From an uncultured Bacteroides sp. (GTDB lineage Bacteria; Bacteroidota; Bacteroidia; Bacteroidales; Bacteroidaceae): a stretch of DNA of 64,000 nucleotides. The translations under genes were made by a program, and so were the position numbers. Under the pieces are notes generated by a model that saw nothing but the letters and a program-made list of their open reading frames with translations, was not told the origin of the DNA and did not search any database. Positions 44,138 to 53,365 of this stretch are shown piece by piece. How positions within the stretch are numbered: position 1 is the stretch's first letter; the number at the start of each line of letters is the position of its first letter. Location of the stretch: NCBI RefSeq assembly GCF_959029255.1, contig NZ_CAUFUE010000002.1, positions 124,001-188,000 on the forward strand. Reading direction: 5' to 3'.

Positions 44138-44950
44138 TTATTTTAAATTAAAATAATATGTTATCGTTCCCGTCTGATTATTCAAACCACTCACTGCATT
44201 AAAGCGCGCCTTTTTTGCGGCGTCTTCCGCAGCTTTCCGCAAAGCGGGATTTACGGTGTTGGTCTGCCGGTTAATACTTGTTGCAATTACCTGTCCCGCA
44301 GGATTTACGGTAATAGTAACCACTACCCTGCCTTCATCCTGCACGTTATATACCGGTCGCGGCAAACCGCCTTCACCTATAGAACGTCCACCCAGATTAA
44401 ATGTTCCATAACCTCCGACTCCTGAAGTAGCGCCGCTATCTGAATTTCCGGTAGGACTCCCCTGTATACCGGTTCCCTCCGTATTACCTTTACTACCCAT
44501 CTGCGCACCTTTTCCAAAAGCACCTGCCACACGTTTACGGGCAGCTTCTTCAGCCGCTTTCCGTTCCCGTTCCGCCTTTTCTTCGGCAAGCTTCCGAGCC
44601 TCTTCGGCTTTCTCAGCAGCCGTCTTTTCAGGTTTCTTCACCTCTTTTTTCTTCTCCTCGGCTTTCGGTTTTATGGCAACGGTCTCTTCATCTTCCTGCG
44701 TAATCATATCTTGTTCCACCGTTTCCTGCACCTCAGGAGCAACTTCTTCCGGCATCACATCAACTTTTACCAAAGAAGGGTCGGCACTACCCAATGCATC
44801 AGGCACCTCCCCCAACATCACAGGGACGCCACCCTCTTCAGATTGTTCGGGCAACGTAAATCCGACCAGAATCAAAAGGGCAATAAAAGCAACATGCACC
44901 AGCAGCGCACCTACCATTCCTATATATTTTCCTTTCTTCTTCTGATCCAT
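44138..44950 (-). CDS. TonB-family energy transducer
   Basis: This is a 270-residue protein with one N-terminal transmembrane helix (VGALLVHVAFIALLILVGF), a long Lys/Glu/Ala-rich periplasmic linker (about 90-150), a Gly/Ser-rich stretch, and a C-terminal TonB domain ending in NNQTGTITYYFNLK. The histidine in the helix is as in TonB. It couples the proton-driven ExbB-ExbD motor to outer-membrane transporters. Its start overlaps the exbD stop by one base (TAATG). Confidence 0.88.
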   Translation of the reverse strand: MDQKKKGKYIGMVGALLVHVAFIALLILVGFTLPEQSEEGGVPVMLGEVPDALGSADPSLVKVDVMPEEVAPEVQETVEQDMITQEDEETVAIKPKAEEKKKEVKKPEKTAAEKAEEARKLAEEKAERERKAAEEAARKRVAGAFGKGAQMGSKGNTEGTGIQGSPTGNSDSGATSGVGGYGTFNLGGRSIGEGGLPRPVYNVQDEGRVVVTITVNPAGQVIATSINRQTNTVNPALRKAAEDAAKKARFNAVSGLNNQTGTITYYFNLK

Positions 44951-45363
44951 TATTTTCCCTCCGGCGGACGGGTAGCCAATACCATTTTGAAATGATTTTC
45001 ATTGGCTATATTCAGTACTTTAACGATTTCTCTGTAAGGCACCGCCTCATCAGCATACAGTGCCACATACATTTCCGGTTCTTTCTCCGCACACGACTGC
45101 AAAAAAGGAGTCAATTCATCCAGCGTCAACGCCTGCTCCTTGTCATTGCCGAACGCAGCATAGAAATTCAAGTCTTTATCAATAATAACCCTGGTCAGCG
45201 GCTTGGCGGAAGTTTGCTGTTTACCTTGCGGGAGCAACACCTTTATAGCATTGGGTGATACAACCGTAGACGTAATCATAAAGAAAATCAACAGCAGGAA
45301 TATAACATCCGTCATGGATGCCATACTGAAATTAGGCGATATTTTAGCTCTCCGTTTTAGCAT
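44950..45363 (-). CDS. exbD: ExbD/TolR-family biopolymer transport protein
   Basis: This is a 137-residue protein with one transmembrane helix containing the proton-carrying Asp in MTDVIFLLLIFFMIT (Asp near 19). The C-terminal periplasmic domain is of normal size. It forms the motor with the ExbB-like protein and energises TonB. It overlaps exbB by 7 bp and tonB by 1 bp. Confidence 0.92.
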   Translation of the reverse strand: MLKRRAKISPNFSMASMTDVIFLLLIFFMITSTVVSPNAIKVLLPQGKQQTSAKPLTRVIIDKDLNFYAAFGNDKEQALTLDELTPFLQSCAEKEPEMYVALYADEAVPYREIVKVLNIANENHFKMVLATRPPEGK

Positions 45364-46070
45364 GGTTCGTTCAATAAATCCATGAATGCCATTGTTTTGG
45401 CTTCCATCTTATTCACTACGCCATCCACCAAAGTCACCAGGTAATTGTAGGCAAACATAGCAATAATACCCACTATCAAACCGCCTACCGTAGTAATCAT
45501 GGCTTCATAAATACCGCCGGAAAGCAAAGTGATATCAATATTATTACCGGCATTCGCCATTTCGTAGAAGGCACGCACCATACCCGTCACAGTTCCGAGG
45601 AATCCAATCATGGGAGCGCCTCCCGAAATGGTAGCCATAATCGTCAGCCCCTTCTCCAGTTTTGCCACCTCGATGTTACCTACATTTTCAATGGCAGCCT
45701 GCACATCATTCACCGGACGTCCCAAACGGCTGATACCTTTTTCAATCATACGGGCCGAAGGTGTATTGACACTACGGCAATAAGCAACAGCCGCCTTTAT
45801 CTCTCCACCCAAGATGTAATCCTTAATCTTATCCATAAACATAGGATCTTCTTTACCTGCCTTACGAATTACATAATTTCGTTCAAACAGGATGTAGAAG
45901 CAAACAACGGACAGCAGTCCGAGAACTATCATAATCCATCCACCTTTGATGGCCATGCTCCATAAATTCATTTCGTCGGAAGCCCCAACGGGAGTAAGCA
46001 CCGGATTGGCACCGGCAATGGAATCGGTCAAAGCCGAAGCCGCTTGAAACAATAACATCATACTCATCAT
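45357..46070 (-). CDS. exbB: MotA/TolQ/ExbB-family proton channel protein
   Basis: This is a 237-residue protein from the ATG at 46070, which overlaps the pdxJ stop in TGATG; the frame opens 12 bp earlier with a TTG. An N-terminal hydrophobic segment, a helix GWIMIVLGLLSVVCFYILFE, and two further helices (ATISGGAPMIGFLGTVTGMV and VGGLIVGIIAMFAYNYLV) give the ExbB topology with a large cytoplasmic loop. It forms the pentameric proton channel of the TonB system. Confidence 0.92.
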   Translation of the reverse strand: MMSMMLLFQAASALTDSIAGANPVLTPVGASDEMNLWSMAIKGGWIMIVLGLLSVVCFYILFERNYVIRKAGKEDPMFMDKIKDYILGGEIKAAVAYCRSVNTPSARMIEKGISRLGRPVNDVQAAIENVGNIEVAKLEKGLTIMATISGGAPMIGFLGTVTGMVRAFYEMANAGNNIDITLLSGGIYEAMITTVGGLIVGIIAMFAYNYLVTLVDGVVNKMEAKTMAFMDLLNEPC

Positions 46071-46783
46071 CAGCGGAGACAATTTTTATATTCTTGAATA
46101 GTACGTTCCAATCCCAAATACAGGGCATCGCTAATCAACGCATGGCCGATAGAAACTTCGTCCAACCATGGAATGTTCTGATAGAAATAGTTCAGGTTCA
46201 CCAAACTCAGGTCATGACCTGCATTCAAGCCCAAGCCTAAACTGCGTGCAACCTTCCCGGCTTCCACAAAAGGAGCTACCGCAACTTCTTTACCTTGGGG
46301 ATAAGCCGTAGCGTATGGTTCGGTATAAAGTTCTACACGGTCGGCACCGGCCTTCGCGGCATACTCTATCATTTCCGCATCGGTTGATACGAATACGGAA
46401 GTACGGATACCCGCGTTATTGAATTCATCCAGCACCTCGCTCAGGAAACTCTGATTGACTTTCGTATCCCATCCGGCATTTGAAGTCAGTTGCGCAGGAC
46501 TATCCGGTACCAATGTTACCTGATGCGGCTTTACTTTCAGTACCAAGTCGATAAACTCCGGTGCGGGATACCCCTCGATATTAAACTCCGTGCGCAGCAA
46601 CGGACGCAAATCATACACATCACTTTTACGAATGTGCCGTTCATCAGGGCGCGGATGTACCGTTATGCCATCAGCACCAAAGTTTTCACAATCCAACGCC
46701 ACCTTTACCACATTCGGGACATCGCCTCCACGTGCATTCCTCAACGTTGCCACCTTATTAATATTTACACTTAATCTAGTCAT
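46070..46783 (-). CDS. pdxJ: Pyridoxine 5'-phosphate synthase
   Basis: This 237-residue TIM-barrel enzyme makes pyridoxine 5'-phosphate from amino-acetone phosphate and deoxyxylulose phosphate. Typical blocks are TRLSVNINKVATLRNARGG, GADGITVHPRPDERHI, VTLVPDSP and NAGHDLSLVNL. The start at 46783 matches the conserved MxRLSVNI N-terminus; the frame opens 75 bp earlier. A -7 box (46812-46805) lies just upstream. It is the first gene of the operon that continues through exbB. Confidence 0.95.
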   Translation of the reverse strand: MTRLSVNINKVATLRNARGGDVPNVVKVALDCENFGADGITVHPRPDERHIRKSDVYDLRPLLRTEFNIEGYPAPEFIDLVLKVKPHQVTLVPDSPAQLTSNAGWDTKVNQSFLSEVLDEFNNAGIRTSVFVSTDAEMIEYAAKAGADRVELYTEPYATAYPQGKEVAVAPFVEAGKVARSLGLGLNAGHDLSLVNLNYFYQNIPWLDEVSIGHALISDALYLGLERTIQEYKNCLR

Positions 46784-46804
46784 AATTCGGTCTATAGTTT
46801 GGGG

Positions 46805-46812
46805 CAAAAGTA
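46805..46812 (-). promoter_or_regulatory. -7 box of the pdxJ-exbBD-tonB-ispD-recG operon
   Basis: Reading leftwards the sequence is TACTTTTG. It lies 21 bp before the pdxJ ATG at 46783, supporting that start. No clear -33 box. Confidence 0.4.
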
Positions 46813-46887
46813 CAAATAATAGCGATATGTTGGCAGCATTCTGAGAAAAAAATAGCATCTTTGCGCATCACAATAACAGAATTAGCT

Positions 46888-47757
46888 ATGAAATTTGCCA
46901 TATTTGGAAATACTTATCAAGCCAAAAAATCATCCCATGCCGAAAACTTGTTCCGCTTGCTGAGCCGGCACAAGGCGCAGCTCTGCGTATGCCGGGAGTT
47001 CTATCAATTCCTGACTTCGGACTTGCACCTCAACATCCCTCCCGCCGAATTATTTGATGGTGATGATTTCTGTGCCGACATGGTTATCAGCATAGGCGGA
47101 GACGGTACTTTTTTGAAAGCAGCCAGTCGTGTAGGCAAAAAAAACATTCCCATTCTCGGTATCAATACAGGGCGCTTGGGTTTTCTGGCTGATATCTCTC
47201 CCGAAGAAATGGAAGAAACGTTCGATGAGATTTACAACAACCACTATAAAGTAGAGGAACGCAGCGTGCTGCAACTGAAATGTGATGACGAAAACCTGAT
47301 GAAGTCGCCCTACGCACTCAATGAAATAGCCGTTTTGAAACGCGACAGTTCATCCATGATTAGTATCCATACCGCCATCAACGGCGCACACCTCACGACC
47401 TACCAAGCCGACGGCCTGGTAGTTGCCACCCCTACCGGTTCCACCGCCTATTCGCTCAGCGTAGGTGGTCCTGTTATTGTGCCGCATAGCAAAACCATCG
47501 CCATTACCCCCGTCGCCCCCCATAGCCTGAATGTGCGCCCCATCGTTATCTGTGATGACTGGGAAATCACGCTTGATGTAGAAAGCCGCAGCCATAACTT
47601 CTTGGTAGCCATAGACGGTCGCAGTGAAACATGCAAGGAGACTACCCGCCTGAATATATCACGGGCAGACTACTCCATCAAAGTAGTGAAACGTTTCAAC
47701 CATATCTTTTTCGACACATTGAGGAACAAGATGATGTGGGGAGCGGATGTGAGATAA
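46888..47757 (+). CDS. nadK: NAD kinase
   Basis: This is a 289-residue enzyme that phosphorylates NAD to NADP. Motifs are ISIGGDGTFLKAA, NTGRLGFLADI and TPTGSTAYSLSVGGP. The ATG at 46888 (MKFAIFGNTYQAKKSSH) is the family N-terminus; the frame opens with a TTG at 46861. It diverges from pdxJ and is followed by a strong bidirectional terminator. Confidence 0.96.
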   Translation: MKFAIFGNTYQAKKSSHAENLFRLLSRHKAQLCVCREFYQFLTSDLHLNIPPAELFDGDDFCADMVISIGGDGTFLKAASRVGKKNIPILGINTGRLGFLADISPEEMEETFDEIYNNHYKVEERSVLQLKCDDENLMKSPYALNEIAVLKRDSSSMISIHTAINGAHLTTYQADGLVVATPTGSTAYSLSVGGPVIVPHSKTIAITPVAPHSLNVRPIVICDDWEITLDVESRSHNFLVAIDGRSETCKETTRLNISRADYSIKVVKRFNHIFFDTLRNKMMWGADVR

Positions 47758-47824
47758 AAAACACGGACTCTACGGCAACCATGCATTTTCATGCATAACC
47801 TAAACCGTAGAATCCGTGTTTTTT
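47757..47824. terminator. Bidirectional terminator between nadK and the tricorn-like gene
   Basis: An 18-bp stem with one mismatch (AAAACACGGACTCTACGG with CCGTAGAATCCGTGTTTT) has A-runs on the left and six Ts on the right. An inner hairpin ATGCAT-TTTC-ATGCAT sits in the loop. It serves the two converging genes. Confidence 0.9.
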
Positions 47825-47858
47825 GCATCTAAAGCATTTCAGGCAATCTGATTGATCT

Positions 47859-50800
47859 TTATTTCTTCTTGTCCGGCAACTGTTGCAACAAACACTCTAC
47901 CGCAGCTTTCAGTTGAGTATCATTACCGGTTATGGCATCTTCCGGTGTATTATACACCAATACATCAGGTTGCAAAGTATGATTTTCCAAATAGCTTCCC
48001 TGCATATCCATACAACCCACCTGAGGAATACCAAATACGATACTCGGGTCAATCTGGCGTTCCCACCAAACGGCAGTCATGGTTCCGGCAACGGGAGTAC
48101 CTACCAGTTTGCCGACACTTAAAGTTTTGTACACAAAAGGAGTTCCGTGAGCATTACTGTAATTGTCTTCACAAACCAGCATGCAAGAGGGCTTTAACCA
48201 TTTATTGAACGGGTCGCTGCCTATGTACTGTCCACGTGGAACAAACCGCTGGTACTCTTTTCCGCTAAGCAAAGTAACGACATCATCATGAAGCCATCCA
48301 CCACCATTATGGCGTACGTCTACTACAACCGCTTCTTTATTGCGGTAGCGTCCTAAAAGTTCGGAATACATTTTCCGGAAACTCGGGCTATCCATACCCT
48401 TGATATGAACATAGCCGATGCGCCCACCTGAAAGTTCTTCCACCTTCTTACGGCAAGTCTCTACCCAACGTTTATAAAGAAGTTCATTCTGTGCGCCATA
48501 GGAAATAGGTTTGACGGTTTCCTCAAAACGTTTCTTTGTATCGGGGTTGTAAACAGAAAGAATAACCTTACGACCGGTCTTACCTTCCAACAGAGGGAAA
48601 TAATCGGCACCCGCTTTGATGGCAACGCCATCTATTTTCTCTATGATGCAACCGGGAACAACGTCTGTTTTCTTTTTCGTCAATGGACTTTGGGCAATAA
48701 TCTCTTTAATCTTCAATCCGTCACCGGTATAAGCGTCGTCATAAAAGACACCCAAGGCTGCCGTGGGCAAGGCTGCACCCGAAGCAGAATAGCGTGCGCC
48801 GGTATGGGAAGCGTTCAGTTCACCCAGCATCTCGCTCAGCATCTCAGCGAAGTCATAGTTATTATTGATATACGGCAAGAAGCGTTTATAGGTTTCTTTA
48901 AAGCCGGTCCAATCGGTACCTTGCAAATCTTCCACATAGAACTTATCGTCTACCTGCTGCCAAACGTGGTCGAAGATGTATTCACGTTCACCGTATGGAC
49001 GATAATCGAAAAATGCTTCAAATTCAATCGGAGTGGTTTTACCGCCACCGATTTCTATCTTCTTAATTCCACCACCGCTACAGAGGAAGATATTTTTTCC
49101 TTCTTTGTCCGGTTGCAAAGCACCCGCACCTACACCTTTCAGGAATATACTTGTAGAATTTTCTTTCAAATCATGTTTCCAGAGGTCATAACCTCCTTCA
49201 AAAGCAGCCAGGTAATAGAGCGCATCCCCCTTGGGAGTAAGCAGGGCATCTGCCATGTGCGAAGAATTAACCGTAAGGCGCACAATACGGTCGAAACGGT
49301 TTTCAAGGTCAAGCTTCAGTGGTTCTACTTTCTTATCCTTTTCAGCATCATCTTTCTTGGCATCACTTTTCTTATCGCCTTTTTTCTTAGCCCCTTTCTT
49401 ATCGTCTTTCTGCTTCTCTGTTTTTTCCTTCTCTTCCTTCTTGTTTTTCTCCGATTCTTCCAGCAGAGCCATTTCTTCCTTATTCATAAGGAAACGGTCG
49501 TAGGCATCGGCATCGAAGAACATGATATAAGTATCATCTTCGGCTCCCCAGCTACCGTGACTACGGTATCCGGCACGGTCGCTCGACCAAATCATTGCCT
49601 TTCCGTCCAATACCCACTTGGCATTGACATCAGTATATCCACTTTCAGTCAGGTTCACCATTTCACCCTTCCCATCAGCATTCAGCAGGACGACATCCTT
49701 ATTATTCCAACCGCCGATTCCAATAAAGTCTGAAAGAATCCACTTACTGTCCGGGCTCCATTGATACCATTGGTCGCCATCGGAATAAGAATACTGATAT
49801 TTAGCATCCATCACGGTACGCACCGCTTTGGTCTTCAAATTAATTACCCGAATAGCCGAACGGTTTTCCAGGAAAGCGACTTCCTTGCCATCCGGGCTAT
49901 ATTGCGGTTGGAAAGAGGCGGCATCCGAATTAGTCAACCGTTCTTCTTTCAGTTCCGTAGCGTAGGCGAAAAGCTTTTCATCCTTACGCACAATTGTGGA
50001 AGTATAGAGTTGCCAAAGCCCGTTTCGTTCGGAGGCATAAACCAATGAACGTCCATCGGGAGCAAAATCAATGTTCCGCTCCTGGCAGGGAGTATTGGTA
50101 ATTTGCTTGGTAGTCCTGTAGTCAACAGCAGTTACGTAAACATCGCCACGCAGGATGAAAGCGACTTCTTTTCCACTCGGAGAGACTGCCATTTCCGTAG
50201 CTCCATATCCTCTAATCTGGCGGATGAGATCCTTATCCGTCCTATCGGAAACAATGTTGATATTCACCTTCTGCGGCTGCCCACCGGCTGCCAACGTATA
50301 GATTTCTCCATTATAGCCATAACAAAGCTTACCGTCACCCGCCATGCTGAGGAAACGTACCGGCTGCTTGGTGTGGTGAGTGATTTGTGTAGCTGATGAA
50401 GCACCGGGTACACGCTGATAAACATTGAACGTCCCGTTCTCTTCACTCAGATAGTAGAATGATTTTCCATCGGCAGCCCATACGGGTTCACGGTCTTCAC
50501 CTTCAAAAGTGGTTTGCCGCTGGTAAAGCGGCTTTTTACCCGGAGTATACATCCATACATCACGCGCAATGGGCGACTTTTGATGTTTACGCCAATAATC
50601 TTCATAACCTTTTTTATCTTGATAAAGCATCACACCTTCTTTGTTGATGGAAATGCACTCCATCGGCAGGGACGAAAACATGACAGGACGCCCCCCTTCC
50701 GTAGAAACCTGGTATACTTGTTTGAATTGTCCGTTGGAAGGAAAAGTGATACTTTCTGCGGTGGGCATAATATCGGCAGAAAACAAGATATGTCCGGCAT

Positions 50801-51149
50801 CACTGAAAGCGATGGGAGTTTCACTGCCGGAATGAGTAGTCAGTCGACGGGGTTCTCCACCCTCTTTGGAAACAAGATAAACATCCAAACTTCCCATACG
50901 GTCGGACGCGAAAGCAATCTGTTTGCTGTCGGGACTCCACACCGGGGCCGTATCGTATGCAGGATTGGTGGTGATTTGCATAGCTCGCCCGCCAGCGGCA
51001 GGAACGGTATAAATATCACCTTTATAGGTGAAAGCAATCGTAGTTCCATCGGGGGCAATGGCGCAATTACGCAGCCAAAGGGGAGATTCTTGCGCATAAG
51101 CGGTAACAGCTAAAAAAAGGGCGGCTATAGATAATTGTATTTTCCTCAT
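47859..51149 (-). CDS. Tricorn-like S41 family protease
   Basis: This is a 1096-residue exported protein (signal LSIAALFLAVTAYAQ). Beta-propeller repeats of WSPDSKQIAF and FAPDGRSLVY type fill about residues 25-600. A PDZ-like segment near 800-880 (CIIEKIDGVAIKAG) precedes the S41 catalytic part. A Ser-His pair in ELNASHTGARY matches the tricorn Ser745-His746 pair, and the candidate nucleophile lies in DNYSNAHGTP. Tricorn has Ser-Asp there, so the change to Ser-Asn is notable. Between the propellers there is a roughly 45-residue Lys/Glu/Asp-rich insertion (near 555-605). It probably degrades peptides in the periplasm. Confidence 0.9.
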   Translation of the reverse strand: MRKIQLSIAALFLAVTAYAQESPLWLRNCAIAPDGTTIAFTYKGDIYTVPAAGGRAMQITTNPAYDTAPVWSPDSKQIAFASDRMGSLDVYLVSKEGGEPRRLTTHSGSETPIAFSDAGHILFSADIMPTAESITFPSNGQFKQVYQVSTEGGRPVMFSSLPMECISINKEGVMLYQDKKGYEDYWRKHQKSPIARDVWMYTPGKKPLYQRQTTFEGEDREPVWAADGKSFYYLSEENGTFNVYQRVPGASSATQITHHTKQPVRFLSMAGDGKLCYGYNGEIYTLAAGGQPQKVNINIVSDRTDKDLIRQIRGYGATEMAVSPSGKEVAFILRGDVYVTAVDYRTTKQITNTPCQERNIDFAPDGRSLVYASERNGLWQLYTSTIVRKDEKLFAYATELKEERLTNSDAASFQPQYSPDGKEVAFLENRSAIRVINLKTKAVRTVMDAKYQYSYSDGDQWYQWSPDSKWILSDFIGIGGWNNKDVVLLNADGKGEMVNLTESGYTDVNAKWVLDGKAMIWSSDRAGYRSHGSWGAEDDTYIMFFDADAYDRFLMNKEEMALLEESEKNKKEEKEKTEKQKDDKKGAKKKGDKKSDAKKDDAEKDKKVEPLKLDLENRFDRIVRLTVNSSHMADALLTPKGDALYYLAAFEGGYDLWKHDLKENSTSIFLKGVGAGALQPDKEGKNIFLCSGGGIKKIEIGGGKTTPIEFEAFFDYRPYGEREYIFDHVWQQVDDKFYVEDLQGTDWTGFKETYKRFLPYINNNYDFAEMLSEMLGELNASHTGARYSASGAALPTAALGVFYDDAYTGDGLKIKEIIAQSPLTKKKTDVVPGCIIEKIDGVAIKAGADYFPLLEGKTGRKVILSVYNPDTKKRFEETVKPISYGAQNELLYKRWVETCRKKVEELSGGRIGYVHIKGMDSPSFRKMYSELLGRYRNKEAVVVDVRHNGGGWLHDDVVTLLSGKEYQRFVPRGQYIGSDPFNKWLKPSCMLVCEDNYSNAHGTPFVYKTLSVGKLVGTPVAGTMTAVWWERQIDPSIVFGIPQVGCMDMQGSYLENHTLQPDVLVYNTPEDAITGNDTQLKAAVECLLQQLPDKKK

Positions 51150-51184
51150 ATTAATTTGATTTCGGTTTTCTTTAATGACAGATT

Positions 51185-51230
51185 ATAAAAAAACCTCACG
51201 CCCTTTTATAAAGAAAGGTTCGTGAGGTTT
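51185..51230 (-). terminator. Rho-independent terminator after mdh
   Basis: AAACCTCACG (51191-51200) pairs perfectly with CGTGAGGTTT (51221-51230). On the minus strand it is followed by a run of Ts (complement of 51187-51193). Confidence 0.85.
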
Positions 51231-51256
51231 GCTTATTTTTCCAAGTTACCCTCTGA

Positions 51257-52198
51257 TTAGAGAGCACCCACTTCTTTCAATGCAGCGTTTGTCTTGTGAA
51301 CGGCAGCAGCGCTGGCAGCAAATTTAGCTTTTTCGTCAGCAGTCAGTTCCAGTTCAACGATTTTCTCGATACCATTCTTACCCAAGATTACAGGTACACC
51401 GATACAGATATCTGATTCGCCGTATTCTCCTTCCAAATATACAGAGCAAGGAATCATCTTCTTCTGGTTGTGGATAATAGATTCTACCACGTATGCACCA
51501 GCAGCACCCGGAGCATACCAAGCTGATGTACCCAGCAACTTAGTCAGAGTGGCGCCACCTACCATAGTGGAAGCTACTACTTCGTTCAGTTTTTCTTCGC
51601 TCAACAGCGTGCTTACCGGCTGACCTTTGTAAGTAGCCAAACGAGCCAACGGGATCATGGTAGTATCACCGTGACCACCGATAACCATGCCTTCTACCTC
51701 ATTGGCGTTGCATCCCAAAGCCTGAGACAAGAAATATTTGAAACGAGAGCTATCCAAAGCACCGCCCATACCAATGATACGGTTCTTAGGAACGCCCAAA
51801 GATTTCAGTGACAAATAAGTCATGGTATCCATCGGGTTGGAAATAACCACAAGGATAGCATTGGGAGAATATTTCAAAATGTTCTGCGCAACCGATTTAA
51901 CGATACCTGCATTTACACCAATCAACTCTTCACGAGTCATGCCCGGCTTACGGGGAATACCGGAAGTAATAACAACAACATCGGAGTTAGCAGTCTTTTC
52001 ATAATCGTTGGTACAACCTACAATAGTGGTGTCGAAGCCCAACAGTTGAGCAGTCTGCATCATATCCATTGCTTTACCTTCTGAAACGCCTTCTTTCACA
52101 TCCAGCATTACCACTTCGTCAGCCACCTCATTAAAGGCCAACACATTAGCGCATGTAGCACCTACGTTACCTGCACCTACTACGGTTACTTTTGACAT
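51257..52198 (-). CDS. mdh: Malate dehydrogenase
   Basis: This is a 313-residue NAD-dependent enzyme of the LDH-like MDH type, converting malate and oxaloacetate. It has VVGAGNVGATCANV for NAD, the mobile-loop arginine region GIPRKPGMTREEL, GMGGALDSSRFKYFL and the catalytic His in IGGHGDTTMIPL. In Bacteroides it works in the reductive branch to succinate. It is flanked by its own -7 box (52254-52247) and terminator. Confidence 0.96.
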   Translation of the reverse strand: MSKVTVVGAGNVGATCANVLAFNEVADEVVMLDVKEGVSEGKAMDMMQTAQLLGFDTTIVGCTNDYEKTANSDVVVITSGIPRKPGMTREELIGVNAGIVKSVAQNILKYSPNAILVVISNPMDTMTYLSLKSLGVPKNRIIGMGGALDSSRFKYFLSQALGCNANEVEGMVIGGHGDTTMIPLARLATYKGQPVSTLLSEEKLNEVVASTMVGGATLTKLLGTSAWYAPGAAGAYVVESIIHNQKKMIPCSVYLEGEYGESDICIGVPVILGKNGIEKIVELELTADEKAKFAASAAAVHKTNAALKEVGAL

Positions 52199-52246
52199 AA
52201 TTTCTAAAGTTTTTTTTGTTTAATAAGTGTTCTTTTAAAGATGCCA

Positions 52247-52254
52247 CAAAAGTA
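52247..52254 (-). promoter_or_regulatory. -7 box of mdh
   Basis: Reading leftwards the sequence is TACTTTTG, 48 bp before the mdh start. No -33 TTTG is evident. Confidence 0.4.
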
Positions 52255-52311
52255 CAACGACATTCCTAATTAAAGAAATTTTTCCGTAATAATTTTAGTT
52301 AAATGCACATT

Positions 52312-52417
52312 TAGTTAATGATTAGTGTTTAATGATTAATGATTAATGATTAATTTTGCAGACGATTAGGATGGCGGCGGGATATCCCGTATTACTAATC
52401 ATTAATTCATTAATCAT
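52312..52417. repeat. Unit-repeat palindrome, ATGATTA family
   Basis: The left arm is TTAATGATTAGTG followed by four AATGATT units. The right arm is ACTAATCATTAATTC and ATTAATCAT. The core runs from TTTTGCAGACG to TATCCCGTATT and contains the short palindrome GGGATATCCC. A TAATTTTG matching a -7 box (52351-52358) sits at the left edge of the core, so the element may also supply the promoter of the next gene. Confidence 0.75.
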
Positions 52418-52425
52418 AAAAAAAG

Positions 52426-53304
52426 ATGGCGACTAATAAAAATACGCTCCAGATTGTTGTCGGGAGTCTTTTGATACTATTATTAATAGGTGTTACGGTT
52501 TTATTGATTTCAGAGAAGAAGACTAACAGCGAGTTGGTGCAAGAATTCAACTTAGAAAAAGAAGACCTGGAAAATCAATATACCGACTTTGCAAAGCAAT
52601 ATGACGAATTGAAACTGACTGTTTCCAATGACTCCCTCTCCGTTTTGCTGGAACAGGAACAGCTGAAGACGCAACGCTTGCTGGAAGAGTTGCGCACGGT
52701 AAAGAGCAGTAATGCAACTGAAATACGCCGCCTGAAAAAAGAGTTGGCAACGTTGCGCAAGGTTATGATTGGTTATATCAATCAGATAGACTCTCTGAGC
52801 CGTCTGACCACCCACCAGAAAGAAGTTATCGCAGACGTCACGCGGAAGTACAATGACGCTTCCCGCCAAATCAACAATCTTTCCGAAGAGAAAAACACCT
52901 TAAACAAGAAGGTAACTCTTGCAGCCCAATTGGATGCAACGAATATCAATATCCAAGCTACCAACAAGCGGGGCAAAGTTGCCAAGAAAGTGAAAGATAT
53001 CGTGAAATTCAAAATCAACTTTACCATCGTAAAGAATATTACAGCAGAAACCGGTGAACGCACGCTTTATATCCGCATCACGAAGCCCGATAACGATGTA
53101 TTGACCAAAAGCGCCTCCAATACTTTCCAATACGAGAATCGGGATTTGGTATATTCCATCAAGAAATACATTGAATACAACGGTGAAGAACAAAATGTCA
53201 CCGCCTATTGGGATGTAGAAGAATATCTATATGCAGGTGCCTACCGCGTGGATATTTTTGCCGATGGAACGCTTATCGGATCACAGTCATTCAATTTAGA
53301 TTAA
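52426..53304 (+). CDS. Membrane-anchored coiled-coil protein, function unknown
   Basis: This is a 292-residue protein. A single N-terminal transmembrane helix (VVGSLLILLLIGVTVLLI, about residues 11-28) is followed by a long heptad-rich coiled coil (about 32-165, rich in Glu, Leu, Lys) and a C-terminal beta-rich domain (about 190-292; FKINFTIVKNITAETGERTLYIR written in part as KINFTIVKNI). I do not recognise a named family. The topology suggests an inner-membrane protein with a periplasmic stalk. It may have its promoter inside the preceding palindrome, and it is separated from the export operon by a 307-bp gap with its own promoter. Confidence 0.75.
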   Translation: MATNKNTLQIVVGSLLILLLIGVTVLLISEKKTNSELVQEFNLEKEDLENQYTDFAKQYDELKLTVSNDSLSVLLEQEQLKTQRLLEELRTVKSSNATEIRRLKKELATLRKVMIGYINQIDSLSRLTTHQKEVIADVTRKYNDASRQINNLSEEKNTLNKKVTLAAQLDATNINIQATNKRGKVAKKVKDIVKFKINFTIVKNITAETGERTLYIRITKPDNDVLTKSASNTFQYENRDLVYSIKKYIEYNGEEQNVTAYWDVEEYLYAGAYRVDIFADGTLIGSQSFNLD

Positions 53305-53365
53305 ATTCCTCAAAAGCAATCCCGGCAGCACGTCGATTTTGTTCCATTTTTCCGTTTACTCATAA

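Noticed and set aside
48690..49733. 347-codon open frame on the plus strand
   Set aside because: It is antisense to the tricorn-like protease, whose domains and signal peptide are clear. The translated product has no recognisable motif.
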